Of a DNA stretch of 40,014 bases, positions 23,337 through 32,027 are shown one piece after another. Position 1 is the stretch's first letter. Each line of letters starts with the position of its first letter. The DNA is from Bacteroidales bacterium. Lineage in GTDB: Bacteria > Bacteroidota > Bacteroidia > Bacteroidales > JAIPAP01. A program made the position numbers and the translations under genes. The notes beneath the pieces are model-generated. The model did not search any database, was not told the origin of the DNA, and worked only from the letters and a program-made list of their open reading frames with translations. The stretch covers positions 1 through 40,014 of the forward strand of contig JAIPAP010000028.1 of the NCBI GenBank assembly GCA_021740045.1, read 5' to 3'.

Positions 23337-25604
23337 TTAGTCGTTATTCCTTGTCGTTCTAAGCACCTTCAGCTTGGCTTTAAGGGTTTTAAGTTCCTGC
23401 CGGGCTTTATCGATCTTTTGCTCGAATTCCTGTTTGAGCACATTGGCATTTTTCGAGTTGGCCAAAAAACCAATGTTGTTTTCCCAAAGCTGCAAATCCT
23501 CTTCCAACTTACTGATCTTATTTTGAATGATCTTGCGCTCTTTGTTCAGGATGCGATCAGCTTCATTGGAGTCTTTGGATTCCCTGATGGATTCCAGGTG
23601 GGTTTGATAATTTAGTGCACGAGCTTCCACAGCGTTGACTTTAAGCCTTTCGAACTGCTCATTAATGGCTTCGCGGAACTGCTGCTGCACTTTATCTTTT
23701 TCTTTGATGGGAACATAGCCTACTTCCATCCATTGCCGCTGGAATTCCTTAAGTGCATCCAAATTGGCTTTACGATCCTCGCCCAGTTCAAAGTTCTTCA
23801 CCTTGTCGATCAGTTCACGCTTGATTTTGAGGTTTTCGGCTTCCCGCTCATTAATGTTGGAGAAATAATCCTGCTTGCGGTTAAAAAATTCATCGCAAGC
23901 CGCCCTAAAGCGCTTCCAGATCTTATCGGAATGCTTACGGGGTACCGGCCCGATCTTTTTCCATTCCTTTTGCAGGTTGATCAAGTCACGGGTAGCATTC
24001 TTCCAGTCGGTGCTGTCTTTAAGCGCTTCGGCCTGCTGGGTAAGATCCAGTTTCAGGTTGTAGTTTTCCAGTTGCTGCTGTTTGATCTTGTTGAAGAATA
24101 CCTTCTTGTTGGAGAAAAAAGTATCCAGGTAGGCCTTGAATCGGTTCCAAATCTCTTCGTTATGCTTTTTGGGCACCCGGCCGATGGACTTCCAGATACG
24201 CAGTAGTTCGTTGATCTCATCGGTTTTTTTCTGCCATTCCTTAATGGTTTGGGGTTCCTCTTCCAGGAGCTGCTCAGCTTTTTCGCAAAGGGCTGCCTTT
24301 GACGCCAGGTTTTTTTCCTGCTCTTCGCGCATCTTGGCAAAATACTCGCGGCGGCGCTGATTGATCTTATCGGAAGTAGCTTTGAAGCGCTCCCAAATAT
24401 TATCCTTCTGATCACGTGGAACGGGGCCTATCTCGCGCCACTTATCATGAAGCTTTTGTAATTCCTTAAATGATTTAGTGATGGAAGACTCGATCAACAA
24501 TTCCTCGGCTTTTTCACAAAGCTCCACCTTGGCCTCGAGGTTTTTCTTCATATCGAGATCACGCAGCTCTTTGTTGATCTTAACCTTATCGAAAAACTTT
24601 TCTACCAGGAAATGATAGTTCTGCCACAAGTTATTCACTTCGGCTTTGGGCACCATGCCTGCATGTTTCCAACGTTCCTGCAGATCACGGAAGTCATCGT
24701 AGGTTTTTTTAAGCGATTCTTCGGAATTGATCAGCTCCTTGAGCTCTTCCAGTATCTTTTTCTTTTCTTCCAGGTTAGCCTGCTTGACCTTTTCCTGCTC
24801 TTCTATGTGGCGGGCTTTCTTCTCCTTGTATATGTTAAAGGCTTGGTTAAAGCGCGTTTCGACCTCATCTTCCACTGCCTGGAAATCTTCGGCATTACCA
24901 CCGTCTGAAAGAAAATCATTGTAGCGTTTTTCGCGGGCTTCTTTGTTCAGCTTGTGGAAAGTAACCTTGATCAGGGCCACCCTGGTTTTGATGGTATTAA
25001 TATTATCTTCTTGCACCAGCTCTTCCAGCTTACTCACCAGCTCTTCCCTGGAAAGCTTGTCGTAACTGGCCTCTATTTCTTCTTCGCTGGCTGGTTCCTC
25101 TTCCTCAAGTTCTTCATCATCATGATCTTCACCTTCGGTTTCGCCTGAAGTTTCAAGTGGTTCCTCATTTTCCCCAGGTTTTTCCGGTTCGTCGGGCGAT
25201 TTTTCCTTTTCCGGTTGCCCCGAATCCCGTGTAACGGGTTCTTGCTCCCCTGGCTTTTCTTCATTCTCCGGCGGGGCTTCAATCCCCCCCGAAGTTGACT
25301 CCTCCTGTTGACTTGCAGAAGTTGTTTCTTGCGGGCTTGTTTCTTCGGAACCTTGCTCAGGCTGTTCACCCGATTCGGGCTGAGCAGTTTCGGCCGATGG
25401 TGATTCGGCTTCGGTTGGTTCTTGAGAAGCTTCTACAGGATTGCTTTCTTCGGCTACCGTTTCCTCCTGAGGGGGTTCACCGGTGGTTTGTGTTGAGTCT
25501 TCGGCTTGTTCCGGCTTTTTTTGCTGTTCTGGCTGGGGATTGTTTTCCGGTTCTTTTCCTTTGGCTTCCTGATTGGTTACAGGTGAATGCTTTTGCTCTT
25601 CCAT
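23337..25604 (-). CDS. Multi-DUF349 protein with acidic N-terminal extension
   Basis: The 755-residue product starts with about 170 residues rich in Glu, Pro, Gln, Ser and Thr, predicted to be disordered. Five DUF349 helical repeats follow, each marked by W-x4-G-x-VP: ERWKHAGMVPKAEV, DKWREIGPVPRDQKD, RIWKSIGRVPKKHNEE, KEWKKIGPVPRKHSDK and RQWMEVGYVPIKEKD. A coiled coil closes the protein. DUF349 proteins are abundant in Bacteroidota and of unknown function. The frame runs up to an ATG at 25634; the ATG at 25604 (MEEQKHSPV) is chosen because the extra ten residues are hydrophobic and unlike the acidic start. A long structured leader lies upstream. Confidence 0.87.
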   Translation of the reverse strand: MEEQKHSPVTNQEAKGKEPENNPQPEQQKKPEQAEDSTQTTGEPPQEETVAEESNPVEASQEPTEAESPSAETAQPESGEQPEQGSEETSPQETTSASQQEESTSGGIEAPPENEEKPGEQEPVTRDSGQPEKEKSPDEPEKPGENEEPLETSGETEGEDHDDEELEEEEPASEEEIEASYDKLSREELVSKLEELVQEDNINTIKTRVALIKVTFHKLNKEAREKRYNDFLSDGGNAEDFQAVEDEVETRFNQAFNIYKEKKARHIEEQEKVKQANLEEKKKILEELKELINSEESLKKTYDDFRDLQERWKHAGMVPKAEVNNLWQNYHFLVEKFFDKVKINKELRDLDMKKNLEAKVELCEKAEELLIESSITKSFKELQKLHDKWREIGPVPRDQKDNIWERFKATSDKINQRRREYFAKMREEQEKNLASKAALCEKAEQLLEEEPQTIKEWQKKTDEINELLRIWKSIGRVPKKHNEEIWNRFKAYLDTFFSNKKVFFNKIKQQQLENYNLKLDLTQQAEALKDSTDWKNATRDLINLQKEWKKIGPVPRKHSDKIWKRFRAACDEFFNRKQDYFSNINEREAENLKIKRELIDKVKNFELGEDRKANLDALKEFQRQWMEVGYVPIKEKDKVQQQFREAINEQFERLKVNAVEARALNYQTHLESIRESKDSNEADRILNKERKIIQNKISKLEEDLQLWENNIGFLANSKNANVLKQEFEQKIDKARQELKTLKAKLKVLRTTRNND

Positions 25605-25855
25605 AATCACAATGTTAAAAGTTAGACTTCTCATCTCGCCTCGGGCGAGAATTTGATCACACGATCCGTCGTATAAATTAATGTGTTAGTATCCTTTAAA
25701 ACTGGTTTTTAAGTGTTTACGTTAAATTTCATTTAACACGCCGGAAAACATTCACAGTGTGAACGTTACCCTAGGCTTACAAAAATAGTAATATTTGACT
25801 AGTCACGAACCCCTTGAAACTAATTTCTTATTAAATGTTCTAAAATTTAACATGA
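25605..25855 (-). promoter_or_regulatory. Long leader of the DUF349 gene with dyads and a -7 box
   Basis: On the minus strand TATTTTTG (25780-25787) matches TAnnTTTG. Just downstream lie a 13-bp dyad TTCACA-G-TGTGAA (25751-25763) and an inverted repeat GTTAAAT-TTC-ATTTAAC (25721-25737). A TCTCGCC/GGCGAGA hairpin stands at 25634-25650. If the -7 box is used the leader is about 170 nt. No known riboswitch is recognised. Confidence 0.35.
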
Positions 25856-28204
25856 TCATTGAAATGCCTTCTTATTAAACAGCGTGTATCCCATATTAAA
25901 CAAGAAGCTGAAGTTTTCGATCCGTTCGCTATAGTAACTTATGGAAAGGCTTATGGGGCCCAGGGGGCTGTGAAACACCAGTGACGAACCGGCTATATAA
26001 TGCCGGCGGGCAAACTCCTCCCCATAAGCAGCCCTAAAATCATATTCCCGAACTATGGCCCGGTATGGTTGGAATATATAGGCCTCGATACGCCAATCAA
26101 AATTTCCACCCAAGTTATAAACCCCCATCAGGCCTCCCCCGGCATAATTATTAGCCCGGTATTCGGGTAAAAATAAAGTTTTACTCTCAGGAATGGGCTG
26201 ATAAGGCGAAGCAAACAACTGGCTTACCGTATGATTGCGAAACAGGCTTCGATTAGATAGAAATACCTCTGAAGAAAAGCCCAGGTTAAACCGGTTTAAT
26301 TTTTTGAAAAAATTCATGTAATTTAATCGTAGTTGTAGCCACTGATGGTTCTCACTTCCCCTTGCTTCATTGGGATTAGTGGTGCCGGGGATAGTATTTT
26401 CCGATCCCGAAACATATTTTAGCCCGACGTTGAGCAGCGACCCTTCGCTGGCATATTGTTTCCGGTCGAGGGTGTTGCGTTCATAACCAAATTGCGGACT
26501 GCTGAACCGGTAAGTGGTCTTATCCGGTGTATCAGAGCGGCTAAAGGTATTGGTTTGGTAATAATCTTCATTCATTTCACCAAAAGCCATTGCAGCAATA
26601 AAGCGCCCCCTGCTTCCCGAGGGAAAGCCAAAGCCCAGTTTCAGGTGATCTTCCTGGTCAACCAAAAAAGCCGGCGTTTCATCCTCGAAAAAGTAAGTCC
26701 TGGTTTTAAAGTAGTTCCATTTATTATAGGTAAAGGAAGCCTCGAAGTAATAGGGAAGTTTCCTGGGATAATCGATCCGCAGGGAAGCCATCCCCGAATT
26801 ATAAAAACGCCCGAAATAACCGTTTCCTCTTAGTCGCATCAAATTCCTTCCCAGGTGATTGTATTGCAGTTGCAAAAATATCTCATTTACCGCGCTCGAT
26901 GACACCATACCTCCGATGTCGGCAGCGATCTTTTTATTATTGGCCGTCAGTTTCAGGTTCAGGTCATAAAAACCGGTTTGCTCATTATAAACCAGTTGCG
27001 GATAAATATGATCGAGGCTGTTTTCGGCGATCAATTTAAAATATTCACTCTTGAGGTTTTGCAGCGAAAGCTTTCCCGCCAGCGAATCATGGTCCGTTTC
27101 ATCAATTTCAAAGACATTCTTTCGCAAAACCCGGTTTACATATACAAACTGCTTATTATCCAACCCGTTTATATAGAATTTATCGATCAAATAAGGCGGT
27201 TGTTTCTCCTTGAATCTCATCCGTTTGGCCTTGAGTTCGGCCGGGGTAACCGAATCCACCAAAAACGACCGTATTTCAGGAATTTTACGCAAGGTAGCCC
27301 GGTACCCCGAGTCGATGAATTTCTCGGTATGGCTGAAATCAATCACATTCACCCGTTTCAGGGAAGGCTCAACCAGCACACTACTTTCGCAAAGCACATC
27401 ATAATCGGTATTTTCCATAAGCATGGTTTGTATCTGCGAGAGCAGATCATCCTCGCGGGGCGGGCCGGTATTGGAAGCCGCTTTACTGCCGATGATCATA
27501 TCGGGCAAAAACTCTTCATACATCACGTCACTCGGAAAATTGTTATACATTCCCCCGTCGAACAGCAGCTTCCCATCGATGGTGATGGGTTTGAAATAAA
27601 ACGGGTACGTACTCGATGCCCTCACAGCCGCTCCTAAATTACCCTCACCAAGCATTACCGGTTCATTTTCAGCCACATCGGCAGCCATGCAGCGGAAGGG
27701 AACCATCAGGCTATCAAAATCGTAACCGGCGGCCGCACTGGCCCCTGAAAAAATCTCCATAAGCGCAAAGTCCATCTGCACGGGCGAAACAATATTGGTG
27801 GGCAACCTGGATTTAAGAGTGGAATCATATTCAAACTTAAAAGAAGCCCAGGAAGCATCGGGTTGCATTTTTTTAAAATAGTAGTTGTATTCATCGGGGA
27901 TATCGCCGCTCAGCCAGTTATCGAACGCATCGGAGGTAAAAATGGCTTCCATCTCGCCGGGGCTGTAACCTGCCGCATACAAGCCACCGATGATAGCCCC
28001 CATAGAAGTGCCGGTAACATAATCGATGGGAATATGATGCTCCTCCAGGGCTCTGATCACACCTATATGGCATAAGCCTTTGGAACCACCACCGCTCAGT
28101 ACTAATCCCACTTCCTGGCGCTGGGCATAAGCGGGAAACCAAGCCGAAAGCAGCACCATTAAAAGAAATGGGAATACGCCAAAACTGTTGAAACCAAATT
28201 TCAT
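25856..28204 (-). CDS. Patatin-like phospholipase fused to POTRA and outer-membrane barrel
   Basis: The 782-residue product has a signal peptide (about 1-28) and a patatin domain: oxyanion loop GGGSKG (38-43), nucleophile motif GTSMG with Ser67, and DGG with catalytic Asp216. A POTRA-like segment (about 345-400, KFYINGLDNKQFVYVNRVLR) and a C-terminal region rich in alternating and aromatic residues (about 410-782) follow. The latter is typical of a 16-strand Omp85 barrel. The architecture equals that of PlpD-type (type Vd) proteins: a secreted Ser/Asp phospholipase carried through its own barrel. The terminus ends in Q rather than the common aromatic. The enzyme probably acts on lipids at the cell surface. 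Confidence 0.93.
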   Translation of the reverse strand: MKFGFNSFGVFPFLLMVLLSAWFPAYAQRQEVGLVLSGGGSKGLCHIGVIRALEEHHIPIDYVTGTSMGAIIGGLYAAGYSPGEMEAIFTSDAFDNWLSGDIPDEYNYYFKKMQPDASWASFKFEYDSTLKSRLPTNIVSPVQMDFALMEIFSGASAAAGYDFDSLMVPFRCMAADVAENEPVMLGEGNLGAAVRASSTYPFYFKPITIDGKLLFDGGMYNNFPSDVMYEEFLPDMIIGSKAASNTGPPREDDLLSQIQTMLMENTDYDVLCESSVLVEPSLKRVNVIDFSHTEKFIDSGYRATLRKIPEIRSFLVDSVTPAELKAKRMRFKEKQPPYLIDKFYINGLDNKQFVYVNRVLRKNVFEIDETDHDSLAGKLSLQNLKSEYFKLIAENSLDHIYPQLVYNEQTGFYDLNLKLTANNKKIAADIGGMVSSSAVNEIFLQLQYNHLGRNLMRLRGNGYFGRFYNSGMASLRIDYPRKLPYYFEASFTYNKWNYFKTRTYFFEDETPAFLVDQEDHLKLGFGFPSGSRGRFIAAMAFGEMNEDYYQTNTFSRSDTPDKTTYRFSSPQFGYERNTLDRKQYASEGSLLNVGLKYVSGSENTIPGTTNPNEARGSENHQWLQLRLNYMNFFKKLNRFNLGFSSEVFLSNRSLFRNHTVSQLFASPYQPIPESKTLFLPEYRANNYAGGGLMGVYNLGGNFDWRIEAYIFQPYRAIVREYDFRAAYGEEFARRHYIAGSSLVFHSPLGPISLSISYYSERIENFSFLFNMGYTLFNKKAFQ

Positions 28205-28294
28205 GTGTATGCAACTGATCAGTTAATCAACATGCTGCAAAGGTGGAAAAGTATTTTTAATTTCGCACACCTTTGTAACAAAATTTGTAACCAA

Positions 28295-28861
28295 ATGCCA
28301 CGCTTAACAGCTGAATTTAAAGAAGAAATTAAAAACCTTCCACCGGAAGAGCTTAGAAAGATAGTTTTGAAGGTAGCTGCAAAAGATAAAATGGTACATG
28401 ATTTCATTACGGTTAATTATCTTGATAAAAAATTTGGGGAACAGGATATGTATGAAGATACCCTTCACGATCTTGAGAAGCTTATTCTGAATAGGTACAT
28501 TGGAAGAACCGAACCCACGCACTTAGCCAAACTGCTTGAAGCATGTATTAAACGGATCAACGAATTTACCCGTATATCCAAAAACAAAAAGCTGGAAGCC
28601 GACCTGCTTGTTTATGTCCTTTCCATTCCCCTATCCTATTCTGAAAAGAATTTCGGTACATGCTTTACAAGATATGACAATAAAGTTGCGCAAATTGTTA
28701 AAAGGCTTATAAACATCGTCACTAAGAAGCTACATAAAGACTATCGGCTTGATTATGAGGAAATCATCAACCGGTACCTTACCATCCTTCATACCCATTC
28801 GCACCATCTCGATAGTGTGTATACCATGCCAAAAAGCTTATCGGAAGTGTTCCAGGATTAA
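28295..28861 (+). CDS. Conserved-looking helical protein of unknown function
   Basis: The 188-residue product is soluble and almost wholly helical, with no signal peptide. It opens MPRLTAEFKEEIKNLPPEEL. Distinct segments are VLKVAAKDKMVHDFITVNY, EACIKRINEFTRISKNKKLE and RLDYEEIINRYLTILHTHSH. I do not recognise the family. The reading frame is open back to a GTG at 28205, but that codon abuts the divergent patatin start, so the ATG at 28295 is preferred. It is convergent with the DUF2442 gene. Confidence 0.7.
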   Translation: MPRLTAEFKEEIKNLPPEELRKIVLKVAAKDKMVHDFITVNYLDKKFGEQDMYEDTLHDLEKLILNRYIGRTEPTHLAKLLEACIKRINEFTRISKNKKLEADLLVYVLSIPLSYSEKNFGTCFTRYDNKVAQIVKRLINIVTKKLHKDYRLDYEEIINRYLTILHTHSHHLDSVYTMPKSLSEVFQD

Positions 28862-28946
28862 ATATGATGTTATTTCTCCGTTGTATCATAGAAATTCATA
28901 TTCCGGGGGCACAACAAAACAAGACGATATGACAGCATGCTTCGGG

Positions 28947-29210
28947 CTAGCAGAAATGTTCCATAACCGATTCATCAACCGGTTGTCCTATCTCATAAAG
29001 ATACTCCGGAGCCAAGTCAGCGCCATTTTCCCATTCGATGGTATTAAAATTTATTGAAAAGCGCTTGAATACCTCTTTATTCCTTAGGGGTTGAAACACT
29101 TCAGCTTCCAGTTCATCTTTAAGATCAACCTGCTTTCTCTCTCCGTTATTGAATTCGATCAATATCCGATAATCTCTGATATGTTTGGCATTTGTTATTT
29201 CTATAAACAT
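28947..29210 (-). CDS. DUF2442 family protein
   Basis: The product has 87 residues, beginning MFIEITNAKHIRDYRILIEF, then NGERKQVDLKDELEAEVFQPL, and later INFNTIEWENGADLAPEYLY. This is the DUF2442 pattern (strand, GE.R.vdl, EW.NG.DlaP..Ly). DUF2442 genes often pair with a DUF4160 gene in putative toxin-antitoxin modules, but none is found within the upstream 130 bp or downstream. An in-frame ATG at 29216 would add two residues. Function is unknown. Confidence 0.82.
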   Translation of the reverse strand: MFIEITNAKHIRDYRILIEFNNGERKQVDLKDELEAEVFQPLRNKEVFKRFSINFNTIEWENGADLAPEYLYEIGQPVDESVMEHFC

Positions 29211-29340
29211 GTGCATTAATGTAGGGGTTCTATTTTAAATAACGGTTTACCCTTTTTCATTTTGATGCATTTTGCTTTCCTTCATTTTAGTGCACGAATC
29301 AGTACTAAGCTAAGTGAATATGCTGGTTTTCAAACTCCTG

Positions 29341-30405
29341 CTAATCCATCTTATAAAACAACCCAAAACTCATGGAATACGGCAGGGTTTCATTCATCCC
29401 ATAGGGCAGTTCACCCGTCAATACCGTCATGGGGGCATCCATCGACAGGTTGAAGCTCAGCTCCCAACGCTCGGAAACCGATGCCATAAAGCCCGTTTGC
29501 AAAGAGCTTACAAAATAGATCCCGGTCGGATAGCCGAAGGCCAGGGTGGGCTTTATAGGGCCTTTGCCAAAAACATACTGTAAACTGACGGGTAATTTCA
29601 CATTGAATCGTTTCTCCGGGTAGCGCCTGCTTTTCTTAAAGGAAGAGGCTTCGGAGTATAGAAAACCGGTTTTTACAAACATATTCACATTGCGCAGGGG
29701 CAGCCAAAGATGAGTTATGATGCCATATTGCGGTGTTACGTACTCGTTATGGTGATTCAGCCCGGTAACGAAACCGATCCGGTTGGAGTTTTCGGTAGTT
29801 ACGGCGGCATAGGTTGTACACCGGTATTCATCACATACAACATTATGATAGTCTTCCGAAAGGTCGATGAGCTTGCGGTAATCCAGGTTCTCCAGTTCAT
29901 CAATCTGGTTATACAGTTGTGGAGCATCTTTCATGTAATACCTCAGATAGCCCAGGTAGGTGTAGTCTTTGGTCATGTATTCCTCGCCGTATTTCTCGAA
30001 TTCTTTCTTTTGCTCGTCATTCAGCTCCAATAAGGGTTTCCCTTCCATATCAATAAAATATCGACCATCAAAATGGATGGTAAATAAATCCAACTCTCCA
30101 TCAACCAGGTATTCCAGAAAATAAACCGCCTCATTCCCGGAGCGGTCGGTGATCTTGCGGGAAACATAATACCTGCCATCAATAATGCGAAAGGCATCCA
30201 CCTCCTGTGCATAGACCTTCCGTAGTTCTTTTTCATGATTCGCTCTGAAATAAATATACTTTTGGTCCTTGTTCATTGAACCGACACCGTAAATGGTATC
30301 GGCCTTACCCTTTACAATATAGGCAGGCTTTGTTCTTCCCTGTGGATAAACAGCGCTAACGGCAAGGCAGAAGATGACCGGGAGCAGTAATAATTTGGCT
30401 TTCAT
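29341..30405 (-). CDS. Secreted protein of unknown function
   Basis: The 354-residue product begins with a clear signal peptide (MKAKLLLLPVIFCLAVSAVYPQG). The N-terminal half has the repeated pattern DTIYGVGSMNKDQKYIYFRA and VDAFRIIDGRYYVSRKITD, common in Bacteroidota proteins of unknown role. The C-terminal half (about 200-354) shows alternating patterns such as PTLAFGYPTGIYFVSSLQTG that may be an outer-membrane beta-barrel, ending in FGLFYKMD. I cannot name a family. The ATG at 30405 is chosen over a GTG at 30411. Confidence 0.75.
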   Translation of the reverse strand: MKAKLLLLPVIFCLAVSAVYPQGRTKPAYIVKGKADTIYGVGSMNKDQKYIYFRANHEKELRKVYAQEVDAFRIIDGRYYVSRKITDRSGNEAVYFLEYLVDGELDLFTIHFDGRYFIDMEGKPLLELNDEQKKEFEKYGEEYMTKDYTYLGYLRYYMKDAPQLYNQIDELENLDYRKLIDLSEDYHNVVCDEYRCTTYAAVTTENSNRIGFVTGLNHHNEYVTPQYGIITHLWLPLRNVNMFVKTGFLYSEASSFKKSRRYPEKRFNVKLPVSLQYVFGKGPIKPTLAFGYPTGIYFVSSLQTGFMASVSERWELSFNLSMDAPMTVLTGELPYGMNETLPYSMSFGLFYKMD

Positions 30406-30676
30406 ATGCACATGATTTTAGTATACGGATATTTAATTTGCCCTCAATTGATACGGGACAACATAATTTAGCTCATTTGAATTATTCTCTGATGTATGCA
30501 GCAATGGTCAATAAGCTTTAATACTCATCCAAAGATAAAAAACAAATCCAGATTATGAAAAAGATACTATGGGGTAAGCCTTATTTATCATTTTTCCAAA
30601 TAAGCCATCATGGAACATGTAAGCATAAAATAGTATCCTGATAAGAATTTTATTGTAAAGAGCTTTATGTTGATGA

Positions 30677-31729
30677 TCATAGTATACAAAAGCCATCACC
30701 TTTCACCCTGTTCCCAACCAACTTTCCAGTTAATACCACAACCAATACAAGCACCAACCAGTTAATAATTCGCAACATAATACCTTCGGCAAAAAAATTT
30801 TCCGATGAAGTTATATAGGGTATGCCCGGAGGAGTAGCTAAGAGGAAATGCAAAACAGGAAGCCCTACATAGGCTATTGCTAAAGCACTTTTAATCAGTG
30901 CTGCGTTGCCAGGCCTATGATTTCTGAAAACCCTTAACAAAGCCAATAACCAAACAAATCCACCTACTATAGCAAAAATCACATAAGATAGGGCTGTTTG
31001 CAGAGACATAATTCCCCTCCCGGGCAATTCAAGGCTACGAAATAACAACAGTATTGGTACCAATCCCAGTGCAATAATCAGGTTTATCAGTCCTGACCGG
31101 GTATGTGTGATCAAATTGCCGGCAAGATCAAAACCAAGGAATAGACCGATGATCAGTGACAGGGAGGAACTTATAGCTATCCAAAAAGGCATTGTCGGCT
31201 CTCCCAGGGTCATGCTTATTATTGTTGTACCCACAACCGCTGGAAAAAATGCATATTTTGCTATTGTTTTCAAAGAGATTATACCTGACCTGACAAGTAA
31301 CCTCCTGATGAAAAGCCATATGAAAAAACCAATACTAAGAAATCCGCTCAGCACAAAACCCGCCATCCAGTATCTTCCCGTAGTCAATTTATCAAAAGGT
31401 AATGATCCGAGATGATCATACAGAAATACAATCCTGCGGTCAGCACAGGCAAATAGATAATAATATACTCCAAATGAAACCAGGGTAACTACTATTGATA
31501 TGGTCATTACTTCTTTTCTTGATGACATTGTTCTCATTATTTTGCTGAACCAGGGATCATCAATAGTGGCTCTCAGCTCATATTTTTCAAAATACAGCCT
31601 CATCAATGAATCCGTCTCCCATTCAAAAGGTTCTTCCGTTATTACGATCATATGACTGCGATCGAGGCTGTCGGGTGCCCGAAGTGTAAGGCTGTCCTTG
31701 TTGTTAATCCTAAAGTTTAAAGATTTCAA
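30677..31729 (-). CDS. Chimeric membrane protein with glycosyltransferase-derived N-terminus
   Basis: The frame has 350 codons. Residues about 17-61 match the C-terminal tail of the glycosyltransferase encoded at 32421-33980 (about 30 of 44 residues identical, ending ATIDDPWF). From residue 65 (IMRTMSSRKEV) the sequence is unrelated: a polytopic membrane protein with about seven hydrophobic segments, for example KEVMTISIVVTLVSFGVYYY and MLRIINWLVLVLVVVLTGKL. I do not recognise that part. The TTG at 31729 overlaps the toxin gene by 20 bp; ATG at 31651 or 31537 are alternative starts. If 31537 is used, the glycosyltransferase-like part is an untranslated remnant. Confidence 0.6.
   Translation of the reverse strand: MKSLNFRINNKDSLTLRAPDSLDRSHMIVITEEPFEWETDSLMRLYFEKYELRATIDDPWFSKIMRTMSSRKEVMTISIVVTLVSFGVYYYLFACADRRIVFLYDHLGSLPFDKLTTGRYWMAGFVLSGFLSIGFFIWLFIRRLLVRSGIISLKTIAKYAFFPAVVGTTIISMTLGEPTMPFWIAISSSLSLIIGLFLGFDLAGNLITHTRSGLINLIIALGLVPILLLFRSLELPGRGIMSLQTALSYVIFAIVGGFVWLLALLRVFRNHRPGNAALIKSALAIAYVGLPVLHFLLATPPGIPYITSSENFFAEGIMLRIINWLVLVLVVVLTGKLVGNRVKGDGFCIL
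31547..31680 (-). repeat. Copy A of duplicated glycosyltransferase tail
   Basis: This 134-bp block aligns without gaps to 32532-32665. It encodes APDSLDRSHMIVI through TDSLMRLYFEKYEL to ATIDDPWF. Differences from copy B are mixed but leave the frame open, so the copy was probably coding when it diverged. It lies at the start of the chimeric membrane gene. Confidence 0.85.
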
Positions 31730-32027
31730 TAAGGTTCCGGTTTATCGCCTGAATATTATGTTTATCGACTCTACCAATTAACCCAAGAGCTAAACCTTTA
31801 TCAATTGTAGCAAGTTTCGCAAGCCTGATAATTGAATCCCTTTTAAGTCCGTTTTCATTTGTAGGTTTTAATAAGATATCCGTTGGTTCTTTCCATTTTA
31901 ACTGAGTTGAAATAAAGGCAACTGTTATATCCAATTCTCTACCTACCAATACAAGTGCTGGTCTCTTCTTGTTACCTGAAAGATCGGAGAATGGAAATTG
32001 AATCAAAACAATATCGCCTTTTTGCAT
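31710..32027 (-). CDS. PemK/MazF-type toxin
   Basis: The 105-residue product has the PemK/MazF fold pattern: start QKGDIVLIQFPFSDLSGNKK, then RPALVLV, TVAFISTQL, and LKRDSIIRLAKLATIDKGLA with LIGRVD. These toxins cleave mRNA at short motifs. The usual KRPALVL and the S-x-I-R-x-x-K-L segment (SIIRLAKL) are present, so it may be active. It begins with ATG directly after the TAA of the antitoxin-like gene (TAAATG), so the pair is translationally coupled. Confidence 0.88.
   Translation of the reverse strand: MQKGDIVLIQFPFSDLSGNKKRPALVLVGRELDITVAFISTQLKWKEPTDILLKPTNENGLKRDSIIRLAKLATIDKGLALGLIGRVDKHNIQAINRNLIEIFKL

Noticed and set aside
25634-25650. TCTCGCC/GGCGAGA hairpin as a terminator
   Set aside because: No T run follows on either strand, so it is kept only as a leader structure.
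28205-28294. Upstream extension of the 188-residue helical protein from a GTG
   Set aside because: The GTG abuts the divergent patatin ATG, and the first 30 residues look non-conserved and cysteine-rich.
30554-30640. Short + frame MKKILWGKPYLSFF of 28 codons
   Set aside because: Too short, no Shine-Dalgarno and no neighbours to support it.
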